In this document: one piece after another, positions 53,401 to 64,000 of the stretch
Numbering within the stretch: the first letter of the stretch is position 1
Layout: the number at the start of each line of letters is the position of its first letter
The notes under the pieces: model-generated
Databases searched by the model: none
What the model was told of the DNA's origin: nothing
The model's input: the letters and a program-made list of their open reading frames with translations, nothing else
Made by a program: the position numbers and the translations under genes
Assembly (NCBI RefSeq): GCF_002775205.1
Contig: NC_036453.1
Span: 3,871,103 to 3,935,102 of the forward strand
Length of the DNA stretch: 64,000 nt
Source: Xiphophorus maculatus
Lineage: Eukaryota; Chordata; Actinopteri; Cyprinodontiformes; Poeciliidae
Reading direction: 5' to 3'

Positions 53401-56400
53401 AAACAACAATCTGAACTGATACTCTGTTAAGAACAAAAGTACGGAATATTAACCTAAAGTCATAAAATGTAAAATAAAGAGACTCACGAATCCTCTTTGT
53501 TGAAGAGAACTGTGGCCCAGCCAGGTATGAAGCCTGGCTCTCTGGTGAACCACAGCAGCACAAGCAAAATGAAGATGGTGAGTACTGCTCCTTCTGCAAA
53601 CTTCATGCCGCCCAGCTTCTTGTACTCCTCTTTCATCACTGCATACGCCTCTTTATCTCTGTCACTTTTCATGCCACAACCGAAAGACTTCTTCAGGCTG
53701 AGTGAATAAAAACAAGCAGAAAGATCAGAGCCACACAGATAGCACTTTGATAGCATTTCTGATTTTAAAAACAAGCTATTAGATTTTAAGATGTTCAAAG
53801 TGGTCATTTTCCATAACAGTTCTCAACACAGGATTAACTAGAACAGCAATAAAATATGTTCAATATCAACACATCAAATCAAAACAAAACGCAGACATGC
53901 TAATGTTAGCCTTCCACGCTAATGTTAGCTTAGCACTTTGTTATAAGTGGAAACATTACCTGTGGGAGGAAAGTGTGAGTATTGAAGATTCATGTTGTCT
54001 GTAAAGTTAACTGTGTATTTATTTCGTACCAGATAACCCCCATTCCCTTATGATTGACGTGATCAGTAGTCGTATCTGTCATTAAACTGTGGGTAATTTG
54101 GCTGTTGTTATATTTCTCTTCTGTTAAGTGCATCACTATCTTGGAGTTCCATGGAGATATTACTTTTGGGTTTTTCTTGAGTTCAGCTTTTGTTTCATCA
54201 ATAACAATTTAGGTACAACCAAAATACTTGAAACTGCTTCAATATATTTCATATCTCTGGTTGTCTTACTTGAAGCCAAGAAACATGAACTGAAGCCAGA
54301 GCCAGGAGATCGCCAGCATGAGCACCATGTTGGGAAAAGCAAAGCCAAACCAGCTGGCAAAGTTGATCACATCCCCATTCCCAGGGAAAAGCCTTTGGGT
54401 GAAAAAATAGTGATTAGAAGAGCAGAAGCAGGAGAATAATTTAAACCCTCTGAACTTATGATTGAGCTGATGTCTCACTTGTCTACTTGACCCTTGAGGA
54501 TGAGGTTGGGAGTGGTGCCTGTCAGGGTAGCAGTGCCACCGATGCTCGCAGAGTAGCACACACTCAGGCTCATTCCTTTAGTCAGGCGGCTGTACTTTTC
54601 CTCTGTTTCGTTCCTCGTGTTCTCCTTCATGGACTCTGGAGTCACTTGAGGCAAAACTATATTTCCACAAAGTGAAAAGGCTATTTAAAGAATTATTTTC
54701 TATAATATGTCCTTCCAAACTACTGAGATTCTACTCACCTATTCCATTCTCCTGCTGCAGCTTTGTGTCTGTGTTTTTCTCATCTGGGATTTCCTCCTTG
54801 ATTTTTCTGCTCTCCATCTCAAACCCGAGGTTATCTTCTGCTGCGCTCTGGAGGTCTCGTTCTTCTGCCCGTGTCTCCGTCGCCTGCAGCTGATGCAGCA
54901 CAGCCTGAGAGATGGGCAGCATCATGGCTGTGGTGGCCGTGTTGCTGATCCACATGGACAGGAAGGCCGACACAATCATGAATCCCATCATCAACCTGTG
55001 AGAGTGGAAGAAAGACAATTATGGTTGACATGAGCTGCATAACATGACCCATTTTGAGATTAACATTTGTTTATTTATATTCAATTTAATTAAAATATTG
55101 AAAAAAAGTTAAGGAGTACCGGTATATATAGTTCAAGAAAATATTATTTGGACATTAATGTGTGCAGGTAATTCAACTTTTTTTTTTAAAACACAATAAG
55201 TGGCATACTAAATGCATTTGATTTCTCAGTTTTGACCATTTTTGCTCATTGGCCAAAACCCAAAGTTAAGGGTAGTTTTAGAGCAGAAATGTTGGCCTGA
55301 TAAAAAGTGTATTCCACAGTATCTTTTGTGGATACTTAGCCTGAGCAACTTTTGTTACGGTCAATAAACTGTGTTTGTCCTTTTTTTATTTTTGGCAATG
55401 TGGATAGGTGCCAAATCCTGCTGGAAATGAAAACAGCATCTCCATAAAGCTTGTCATTTGAGGGAAGAATGAAGTGCTCTGGTGTATGAATGTTCTGACT
55501 TTGGACTTGATAAAACACAGTGGACCAGACCTAGGCGATGACATAACACCCCAAAATATCACTGACTGTGGAAACTTTCTACTGGACCTCAGCAACTTGG
55601 ATTGTGTCTCTTTTACATTGGAATGAAAAATGTGCTTTTGTCCAAAGACAATACCTTGGACCCTGTGACCAGCAGTCCAGTCTTTTTTATCTTTAGTCTT
55701 TATCTTTTGCAAGGTTGTGGGTCTTGAAGGACTGATTCCAATTGCAATGCACACCTTGTGAATGTAGCCATGCCTGCTGCCAATGCATATTCTTTGCACT
55801 GTTTTGTTCTACATGACTTTCCATTGATATTCTTGATCCAGCACTCTCTGCACACCCAGTTTCTTTAGCAACAACCTTTATAGTCAGCATAATATTTTCT
55901 TAACAGCTGTCAAGTCAGCAGACTTGACATTACATTTCTGTCTTTAAAATAGTTTTTATTGTAAATTTTAAATGTTCTAAAAACAATTTAGGGTTTTCAT
56001 TAACTTTAAATCATAATCACCAAATTAAAGAAATTAACTCTTGTTGGTATATTACTCTACTTTGGGCATTTAATTACTGAAACATTTGGAGGATGATTTG
56101 TTTGATCAAGATTCAGCTGCTGACTCTGTATCTGTGGCATCACAGGCTTTAAGCTCTTACAGGGCTGGACGAACACCAACCAGGAGAAGAACACGGAGAG
56201 CGATGCGTTTATGAAGGTTCCAGTGCTCCACTGCAATGGCCACCAAGAGACCGCCCACAAACAGCATGTTGGAGTCTTTCAAATACTCAATACTGACCTG
56301 AAAAAAGATAACAAGAATATTAATTCATGGCAATAAAACTATGTCCAAAAGAAATTAAAATTAATCTGAGCACACTCATTCAAAGCTTCTTGTGTAATTT

Positions 56401-59400
56401 TTACACATTTTCTCAGTTCCTTTGTTACCAGTCAGGGCCAAAAATATTAAAGTTACTGAAGTGCCAATTCAGATTGAGCTTTTATCTTTACTGTTAGTGT
56501 CTTCATGTTGAGTCCATATCTCAAATGCACTAAACAGGAGACAGAACAACCCATCATTGAAGCAGGTTTAAAACTGTTATCTCTTATCTTAAGCTAGCGG
56601 AGACATTCTTTGCTGTTCAAGTTAACACTTTCTTTGTTTTTTCCTTTAATGTAGCACTTAGAATTGTTGTCTAATTACCAAAAGATTTACTTTCATAAAT
56701 GGAGAATTACAACTTTCACTATGATCCTCCACTTGAAATATTGTATTTTCCAGACTATAAGTCACTATTTTTCATACTGGTCCTCCAAATTACAGACAGG
56801 TGCAACTCGAGATTAATATGAAGGACCTGGATGACGCCACACCAGACTAAAAATAGAGCTGAGTAGAAGCCATGCAACCACAGTAGGCTCGTCCAACCAA
56901 ACACCAGATCACAATCAGTTCACCCTGCAACCTTACAAATAAGCATCATCATCACTGCAACTTCAGCCCAGGGATAGCCAACACTAACCCTAGCTTCAAA
57001 ATCACTTCCTGACCAACTAAAATGTCAGCAACTCCACACCCAAAAAGGTGTAGAGCCCCCCTAAAGTACAAGCTACAACCTCCGACGTACCCACCCCAAA
57101 GGAATGGAGCAGGAAACGCCAGCAACCCCAGAAACCTCAGTCCACCCATCTATGAAACTACACTTGCACCCACGCCACTTAGGTATCCATCCCACTGCCT
57201 CAAGTCAAGCACAATTCACCAGCCACAGCTGTGGTTCTCCAAGATGCATTACACTGCCCCACCAACCAGACCACAGGCTGGCACCAGGCCGGGGGCCAGC
57301 AGAGCACGGAAAAGCAGCAGAGGAAGGACGCCATCATGAAAGCCTCGGGATAGCCCTTTTACCAATGCAAAGCCACACCCCCGGTCATCGCCACACAATG
57401 GCCAGGCACACGCGTTACAGTCGACCACCGGAGGCCTCCCCAGCCGTAGGACCAGTCACTGACACCAAAAAATCCAAAAGACGATCCTTTCTTTAAAGTT
57501 TTATTGTTTGTTCCGCTACACTGCTGACATTTTCCCAATCGACTTAACCAAATTGCATTGTACTGCATTTTGCATGATAAACAGTTGTTTCAAAACTTAA
57601 GATGTTTCAGAGAAATGATTTGATGTAATCTAGGGTTGGGTAGAAAATGAAGTGAATAGCCTTTATGTGTTATAAATGTTAATAAGACAAACCTCAATGC
57701 AAAGTTATAAAATTATTGAAAATGGCCTTTTAAGATGGCAGAATTTCCCTTTGGAGCCCAATCTCAGTTAACTCTCCTGCAGGTACAAGTATATTTCTAC
57801 AAACAGATCAAGAAACATACCCGCTTAAAAAAACAAACAAACCCAAAGTATTCTTTTTGTTGGTTACAATTTGACATAATGAAATATAAAAGTATAAATA
57901 GGAACTTTACATCTCCAGCCTTCATGATGCCCATCATTGGGAACAGGACGACAGGGAGGAGAGCGGTCACAGCCAGAGGCATGCACTCCGTGCACCAATA
58001 CAAAGCCATCAGGATGATCACATAGCCACATTTTGCTTCCTGCGAATACTGCACACACAAATAAAAAAACAAGTTAGTCACAAATATGCTTACATAGCAA
58101 CCAAATATTATTCATTTCCATACATTAAATCCAAGCTGGTGGAGATTAAGTTCTTATATTTTAGCTCCAGGATTAAACTGATGCTTCAAAAAGAAATTAT
58201 TCTTATGCACAGAAATGTTGTGTTTATGTTCACACAAATTTAAAATAGAGGTCTGAAGTCATCTCTATATCAGGATGAAGCACAAACCCCCCCACCCTTC
58301 ACATTCAGAGGAACAAAGAGTTAAGAGACTAATATTTCAATAAAATGGGTTATTGTGGGGGCAATTTCCACTTAGATTGTCTTTGAGTGTTGATAAATGG
58401 GGTAAGTGGTCATCGGCATGAAAAAGTATGAGAGACGCTGATCTATATCAAATACTTCTACGGGAAGCCCAAATTTGTAACTTTCTTGAACTCGGGCCAC
58501 ACTTTGGACACCCCAGATGTAGACAGTAAAGCATCCATGCAGGATTGATTCTCATCCAGTAGATTTGGTGTCCAAGAACACAAGATCAAATGATCTACCA
58601 AGAAGAATATTCTAGGTTTAGTTTGGCATTGATCCTGGCTGTTCCCACCATAACGAAGCTCTGTGTCACAGAGCAAAGCAATAAAGTTACTCAAGGACCA
58701 TGGCATTGATACAACTCAGACGTTAACCCATGTGCTGTCATTTCTCAGAAACATATTGGGTAAGATATCTGAACAAGCTGTGATCAGCTACATACACCAA
58801 TAAGAAAAGTATGGATCAATATCCATGTGGAGGGGACAAAACGTTTGACTGTATATTAAAAACTGATGCTCATTTTATCACATTTTACTCAAGCAAAGGC
58901 ACATAGACGCTGAGTTACTGTAAAGTTATACAACATTCATGTCCTTTGTCTTATCTCTGCATTTCTTTAAAAGGTAATAAGACTTTAGACAGGCAGATAG
59001 TAGCAACCCTAGATCATAAAACAAACTGTTGTGCTCTTGTCTCATAAGACAGCGTTTATAGTTCCTCAGAAAAAATATAAAACACAGTTTAAACTACCCA
59101 ACACAAAAGTTTCCACTGACAAAATCCTTTATGCAGGTTCCAAATATTTATTTACACCAAAATTACTGAAGATATGTTTTTTTGTGATTTTTACGGTGGG
59201 TATTAATTGCAAATTTGATATAGGTAATGCAACATCTGCCTTCATTATTTATTTTGATAAACAGTCGTGAGTCTATTTGAGTGTCTCCGTTTTATAAACC
59301 ATTTGAGCCATTCGTTGGTCAGTTTTTCATGACATTTCGAAACTTGAGCTTTATTAGTTCAAAAACAAAAAAGAAAGAATATTAAAAAAAACTTCTCAGG

Positions 59401-60562
59401 AAGCTTTGATGACAAGACAGCAGAGTCGACCAGGTTTTGGATTGTGTAAGAAATCTGATCATGGAGAAAAATCTCGTTTACTTTTCATGTTTTTGCATTT
59501 TTACTGGGGGAAAAGAAAAAGTGTTACAAAATAACATTCCTGTAATTAAAAATGGCTGTAAAGGATTTATTACAAGAACATAAAAATCAAACTCATCCGA
59601 ACAAAAAACAGGATCAGATGTGTAGAAAAGGCTCAATCCACATTCTTGAGATTTCAGTTATGTTGACTGCAGATGAAAATAGGCCTCCAATAATAAATTA
59701 TAAAAAAACAAAAATATTTAACATTTTCTGAAACTAATTAACTTTGTTTTCCTTTCTTAGTCCTTTCATAAACTGATGAAATAAAAAGAAAGTTGTTACT
59801 TTTGAAGTTGTTACTTTTGGGTTGTAAAGCCTGAACAGGCAGGATTGCATTGATGTAACTGTTAGACATTTTTTATTTTTGAAGAATTTCAATCTATCAT
59901 GCTGGCTTACATTTATCTAGAATTATACTTTTTTGGTCTTTTCATTTGTAGCAATCCAACAAGTAACTGCAGAAGAAAATATTATGTTTCCTTCTGCAGT
60001 TATTTGAGATAATTAAGTAACTTTACAGGTAGTCTGGAGATGTTTTGTTGTTGTTGAACATGTAAAATTTTCTTTCTATGTTTCTCCAATAATCTCTGTA
60101 ATTTATTTGCAAAGGATTTGCCAAGAAATTTCATGAAAAATCAATGTCAGTATATGAAGTTGGTACCAAACAGCTTTAGCTGTGCACTTCTTTTAACATT
60201 TTTCATGCCATTTGGCGTGATTTCTGGAGGAATACAAACATCAGATTGAATTGCAAGTTCACAGATTAACCAAACATGACTAACTTTCAGCTGACCACTA
60301 TTTGTTCTCCTCTCAGTTTAGACATGTTGTCATCACCTGGACGTCTGACATCAACGCTTTGAGTAAGAACACAGTTAGATAAACAGAAAAACAGAGTGGG
60401 ATAAAACAAAAATTTACTCTGATTTCAACAGTAAAGCTCGTTCTCACTCACCGAGGTGGGAACGCACAGAGGCAGAGGAAGAAAGGCGAGTGGCGTGATG
60501 AAGATGATGATGTAGTTTCTGTGGTACCACATCCACTTTAACACATCCAACATGCTACCCAT
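50418..60562 (-). CDS. slc13a2: Sodium/dicarboxylate cotransporter, SLC13 family
   Basis: Twelve coding exons (60562-60452, 58048-57911, 56297-56161, 54995-54739, 54656-54479, 54392-54270, 53697-53488, 52375-52275, 52192-52077, 51042-50881, 50800-50663, 50549-50418) join in phase to 600 aa; human SLC13A2 has 592. The family brings citrate-cycle di/tricarboxylates across the plasma membrane with Na+. Both Na+/substrate SNT motifs are present: [11 protein letters not shown] (residues 146-148) and [11 protein letters not shown] (496-498). Other family blocks: [81 protein letters not shown] polar loop of about 70 residues (exons 4-5) is variable in the family. N594 in NST near the C-terminus fits the known glycosylation site. 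WFTREPGF and SDGTVAIF, and the unc119 neighbour, favour slc13a2 over slc13a5. ATG 60562 has a strong context (ATCATGG); an acceptor-like TTTTGTTAG just upstream suggests a non-coding first exon. Confidence 0.93.
51487..51524. repeat. Perfect 17-bp-arm hairpin
   Basis: TTGCTGAAATTATTTTT (51487-51503), loop GCTG, then its exact reverse complement (51508-51524). It lies in slc13a2 intron 9 in very AT-rich sequence. Function unknown. Confidence 0.8.
52846..52910 (-). mobile_element. L2-like LINE 3' end
   Basis: The reverse complement reads GTAAAGCGCTTTGAAATGCC, then GCTGAAATGTTCTATACAAA and a (TTTGA)n tail, matching the 3' UTR and tail of the L2 copy at 5462-5541. In slc13a2 intron 7. Confidence 0.75.
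55330..55890 (-). pseudogene. Tc1-like transposase pseudogene
   Basis: Minus-strand frames carry, in order, [20 protein letters not shown] (cf. the W-T-x-x-x-W-x-x-V-x-x-x-DE region), [20 protein letters not shown], and in a shifted frame [20 protein letters not shown] (cf. the QQD-x-APxH block). The DDE residues are partly lost (the expected D of QQD is missing) and there are frameshifts and stops, so it is dead. It lies in slc13a2 intron 3. Part of it resembles 18700-18890. Confidence 0.65.
56870..57480. other. C-skewed GC-rich insert in slc13a2 intron 2
   Basis: About 600 bp rich in C and A on + and poor in G and T (CAACCTCCGACGTACCCACC, CCACCAACCAGACCACAGGC), set in AT-rich intron. Two overlapping open frames on + (105 and 130 codons) follow from the lack of T. 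The sequence just to the left (TTTTCCAGACTATAAGTCAC, about 56749) resembles the start of a dispersed ACTATAAGTC fish repeat. It probably belongs to a mobile element that I cannot name. Confidence 0.5.
58385..60420. other. slc13a2 intron 1
   Basis: The intron runs 58049-60451. GGGCCACACTTTGGACACCC at about 58495 is a short hAT-like remnant. The rest is AT-rich without recognised features. Confidence 0.45.
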
Positions 60563-63500
60563 GATGATCTTAAAACTCTAACAAAAAAAAACTGTGTTAG
60601 AAAACTCTGCTAAAGCCTGGTAGGTGTGAAGCTGATCCAGACACACTGGTGTTGTGTGAGGAAGAGGAGGAGGAGGAGGCCGGACAGGTGGGAAAACTTC
60701 AGCCAAGATCCAACAGTGGAGATGCGGAGAAAGCTGCTTTGGTAAAAAGAAAAAGCGAATGCAAGTTACTCTCTCTGTCTAAGTTAGCGCATCAAACATT
60801 AACTCAACAACAAATTGTCCACAATCCTGGACAGCGAGGAAGATGAAGCTGCTGGTAAAGAGGGAGGCAGCTGTACAGGAAGGGGGCGGCGCAGACAGAT
60901 GGAGCCAATGATAGACAAACAATGGTCAGTTTATCAGGTGGAGGAGTCCAGCTCCATCATGTGTAACCAAAGGTCAGGGGGCGTGAATACAGTTAAGATG
61001 GAGCATGCTGACAGTCTGAAATACAAGGTCTGCAAGAGTTCAGCTTTCACAACCTGAGGTGAAAAACCAGAGGCCAAGTTTTACTCCTGAATGTGTTATC
61101 CAAGATGTTTCAACTGGGAAACGTAAATTAAATCCTAATTAATAGTTTCGATTACTAATTTCTTGATCATATGAATTGTCTTTATTACTTTTGTTGTGTT
61201 GTTTTAAAGTTTCTTTTTGCCTTGCTTTTAGTTTTCACACCAAATCTCTCGTTTCATATTAAATGTTTTTATCGATAAAATAAGTTCATGACCTTTAATG
61301 GATGTTTTCACCTAAACCAGCATTAAACAAAATGACTGAGGGGAAAATAGACTTGAATCTAAACTCTTTTACTTACTGACTAACATAATAAGCACCATCT
61401 AAATCGATAGTTTCATTACTTATAGTTCTGCATTCACAACATTTCAAGCATTTCATGTGGCTAGTATTTAAGGAGATATGTATTTTCCACAAATACATAA
61501 AAATACTGTCTATATATTTTGTTTTTAAATATTTTCATAATGTGTAACAGGCTAGTAGTACCTTGTTCTTTTAAAGGTATAAATATTTTAGTTTCTGTTG
61601 TCTCTATTTCCAACAAAATTGTTAAGTTTACCTGTTACTGAACATAAAATTAAGAATCAAATTTATATTTTGTTTCAATAGGACTGCAGTTTTAAACTCT
61701 TAATTGTTTAAAAGGGGATATAAGCAATAATTTCAATTTTAACTTGGCATCAACTTTAAAGATTGAGCTTTTTATTCTCCTCAAAGTAAATACATTTCTT
61801 TATGCTTAGTTTTAGAGAGAATATAATGCAATACCAGCTCTTGAACCTTCCAAGTTTTTACATAAGAATTTTATTCTAAAACTTAGAGTTTCAGAAAAAA
61901 AGATTTTTTTTACAAGTTCTTTCCCCTATTTGCAAACATCTATGGATACAGTATTGTCTCAAATACAGACACAAAGGGCCAGTAAAGCGGTAAAGAAATG
62001 GCCGATTCTGAATATGAATGCAAAATTTAACAGCTGTGAAATAATAATTAAAAACTATTCCCTTACAAGTTTTTGTGTGTTTTATAAATTACTTATTCCT
62101 GCACTTTATATGTGAGATAAGAGATCATACGATCCACAACTATAAACCAAAACACAGATTTCAGCAGCTAAAAGATTCAGGTATAGTTTTATGTTTTGTA
62201 ACAAACATCAACAAAATAGAACAAACAGAAAGTTATTTTTTGTTACTCAACTTGTAGCTATACAAGTTTTTGAAACATTTGTCAGATTTGCCATCTTGGA
62301 ATAAAAACATAAACCTTATTTTTGGTTTGCAAAATGCAGTTATTTTGCATTCTTACTACAAGTGGTAGTAAAGCAAGAAAAGAGTAAAGAAATCAAAGAA
62401 TATGGTTTTATTATGACACTATCACTATAATACATTCATTTTAAAAACCAAATAGTTTTTTTATATGAGTGAATATTCTACTGGATACAGCATGCAATGA
62501 GAACTTTCAAGGTTTGATCATTGACTAAAGCCAGCTCCTTTTTCATCGACAGTCTGGCAGATGATTTGCTTAGTGATTAATAGCTATCATAAAAACAGGA
62601 ATACTTTTAAACAAATTGCTAATTAGATTTAGTGCCATATAGTGTGTCGGTTGGACCAACAGCAGTTCTGACAGCTTAAATGTTTTTGTGCCATGTGAGA
62701 TTCAGCAGTTCTGTATTTTCTCTGCTTCGTTCCTTTGAGATATTGGAGAAATGGCAGCAGTCCAAGTATTACTTAATTACAGATTTTACTGACAACTAAA
62801 GTCCACTTGCAATCCTAATTTAATTGCTGTATGCCATTTAAGAGCATTAAATCATTCTGACTCTCCTTTTTTAAAGGGCAGGGAGGGTGGTATTCTGGGT
62901 CAGAATATCTGCAAATATATAATGTAACTGTAAACTCACTGTGACTGCAAAGTTTTAATGCTGGTAAACGGGAGTAACAAACATCTGTGAATGAACGCTA
63001 GGCATCATCTTTCCATGGCGCCAGAGCTATTAATTTAACATTTTAAGAAAAATCTATCTGAAAATATTTACAGCTAATTCTATATATAGATTAAAAGTTT
63101 AAATCCGTAATAGTGTGACTAAATCTGGCAGAAGAAACCTCTGTGTTTGCTTTTGGTTGATTATTTATCCCAGAAATCAATAAAATGGAAAGTCTGATGC
63201 AGTTACACAATGTTAAAAGGAAAAGTGGCCATTTTTTCAAACTACAAATGCACTGTAAGATGTTGGTTTACATAAGAAAATATGCAATTAACCTAATAAA
63301 AACAATAAAGGCGGGGGGGTGGAGAGGGGGGATAAAAATACAGAGATGTAAAATTGTGGAATAGCTTGTTTTTCTGACTTTTTTTATTTTTATTTTTTTT
63401 GGTTTAAAATTCAACACAACACATTTTCAACAAATTCTTTATATCTTAGCAAAAAAAGAGAAAGCTGGGATTTTGTTTGGATCCACAAGACACTAGCTTA

Positions 63501-64000
63501 TCCATAACCAAAACAATAAATGGTTTGATTAATTCATTAAAGGGTTGATACATTTTGTTAATCAATACAACTTGTTTTGTGTTTATCTATGATATCCCAT
63601 GAAATATGAAAACATGAAATCCCAATAAAAATATTGAAGTTTGTGATTTTATGTGATGAAATACTTTTCTACAGTTCCTCAAATGACCAGCAGGGGTCGC
63701 TTCTAACACATACAAAACTTTGCTGTTTGTAACAAAATAAATTTTCACATTTATTTGTGAAACTCTTTGCAATGTTCTTTTTTTAAATTAAATAAATACT
63801 GATTAAATAAAAAATAAAATAAACAACTGAAGTTGGTTTATTTTGGATCCACATTTAGCTGCAGCAATATACCGTAGCTGATATTTTTACAGCTTGAACA
63901 ATACATGGTTTACGACAATAAAACATTTGTACAAATTAAATGAAAACAAACAAAAGAAATGACAGAAAACATGTCATTTGAATTAACTCTGGTGTCATAT
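60563..64000. other. Region upstream of slc13a2, nothing recognised
   Basis: The first 500 bp are less AT-rich and include a GAGGAGGAGGAGG run (60658-60680); the slc13a2 promoter and any 5' non-coding exon should lie here, but no TATA box is convincing. Beyond 61060 the sequence is AT-rich intergenic, with a G run at 63312-63332. No exon, RNA gene or repeat was supported. Confidence 0.5.

Noticed and set aside
57104-57496. 130-codon plus-strand frame in the C-rich insert
   Set aside because: The open frame is explained by the near absence of T on this strand; no recognised domain, and it is antisense within an slc13a2 intron. Kept as a compositional finding, not as a gene.
50418-60562. Naming the transporter slc13a5 (citrate transporter)
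   Set aside because: Blocks such as the N-terminal loop and KSFGCGM resemble SLC13A5, but [16 protein letters not shown] and the linkage to unc119 favour slc13a2; a tree would decide.
60649-61057. Frames of 65 and 80 codons upstream of slc13a2
   Set aside because: Low-complexity Glu start from a GAGGAG run; no splice context or family.

Overview
The window looks like nuclear DNA of a teleost fish. The background is AT-rich, the genes are split by GT-AG introns, and the spaces between exons hold fish-type repeats: L2-like LINE tails, a tRNA-derived SINE, decayed Tc1-like transposons, hAT-type MITEs and foldback MITEs. Several of these repeat types are ones I associate with percomorph fishes. 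I cannot name the species. Nothing prokaryotic, no CRISPR array and no rRNA or tRNA gene was seen.

Five protein-coding genes can be reconstructed from start to stop, with splice phases that agree at every junction. (1) A small CD225/dispanin-type membrane protein, closest to TRARG1 (TUSC5), on + at 6850-7718. (2) gosr1, the Golgi Qb-SNARE, on - at 18137-9579, nine coding exons, 243 aa. (3) cryba1, a lens beta-A1/A3 crystallin, on - at 22435-20009, five coding exons, 196 aa, with a TATA box and a maf-type half site upstream. (4) unc119, a lipid-binding trafficking chaperone of photoreceptors and cilia, on + at 29241-45030, five exons, 250 aa, with a 12 kb first intron and an apparent GC-AG second intron. 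(5) An SLC13 sodium/dicarboxylate cotransporter, best called slc13a2, on - at 60562-50418, twelve coding exons, 600 aa.

These genes act in separate processes (vesicle trafficking, lens structure, lipidated-protein transport, dicarboxylate uptake). They are held together by ancestry rather than by a pathway: the human counterparts of gosr1, cryba1, unc119 and slc13a2 lie on chromosome 17q11-q12, and that of TRARG1 on 17p13. In human, FOXN1 lies between SLC13A2 and UNC119; no forkhead exon was seen in the matching 5.4 kb gap here.

Layout: 1-6.8 kb is repeats plus a weakly supported candidate gene; 6.8-18.1 kb is the TRARG1-like gene and gosr1, converging tail to tail; 20.0-22.8 kb is cryba1; 22.8-28.8 kb is intergenic and repeat-rich; 28.8-45.3 kb is unc119; 45.3-50.4 kb is intergenic; 50.4-60.6 kb is slc13a2; 60.6-64 kb is intergenic with nothing recognised. 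I found no convincing undescribed multi-gene system. The best leads are the GC-AG intron of unc119, the SINE inside the slc13a2 3' region, the foldback MITE families, a C-skewed GC-rich insert in an slc13a2 intron, and the unassigned exon-like blocks near 2.8-3.9 kb.
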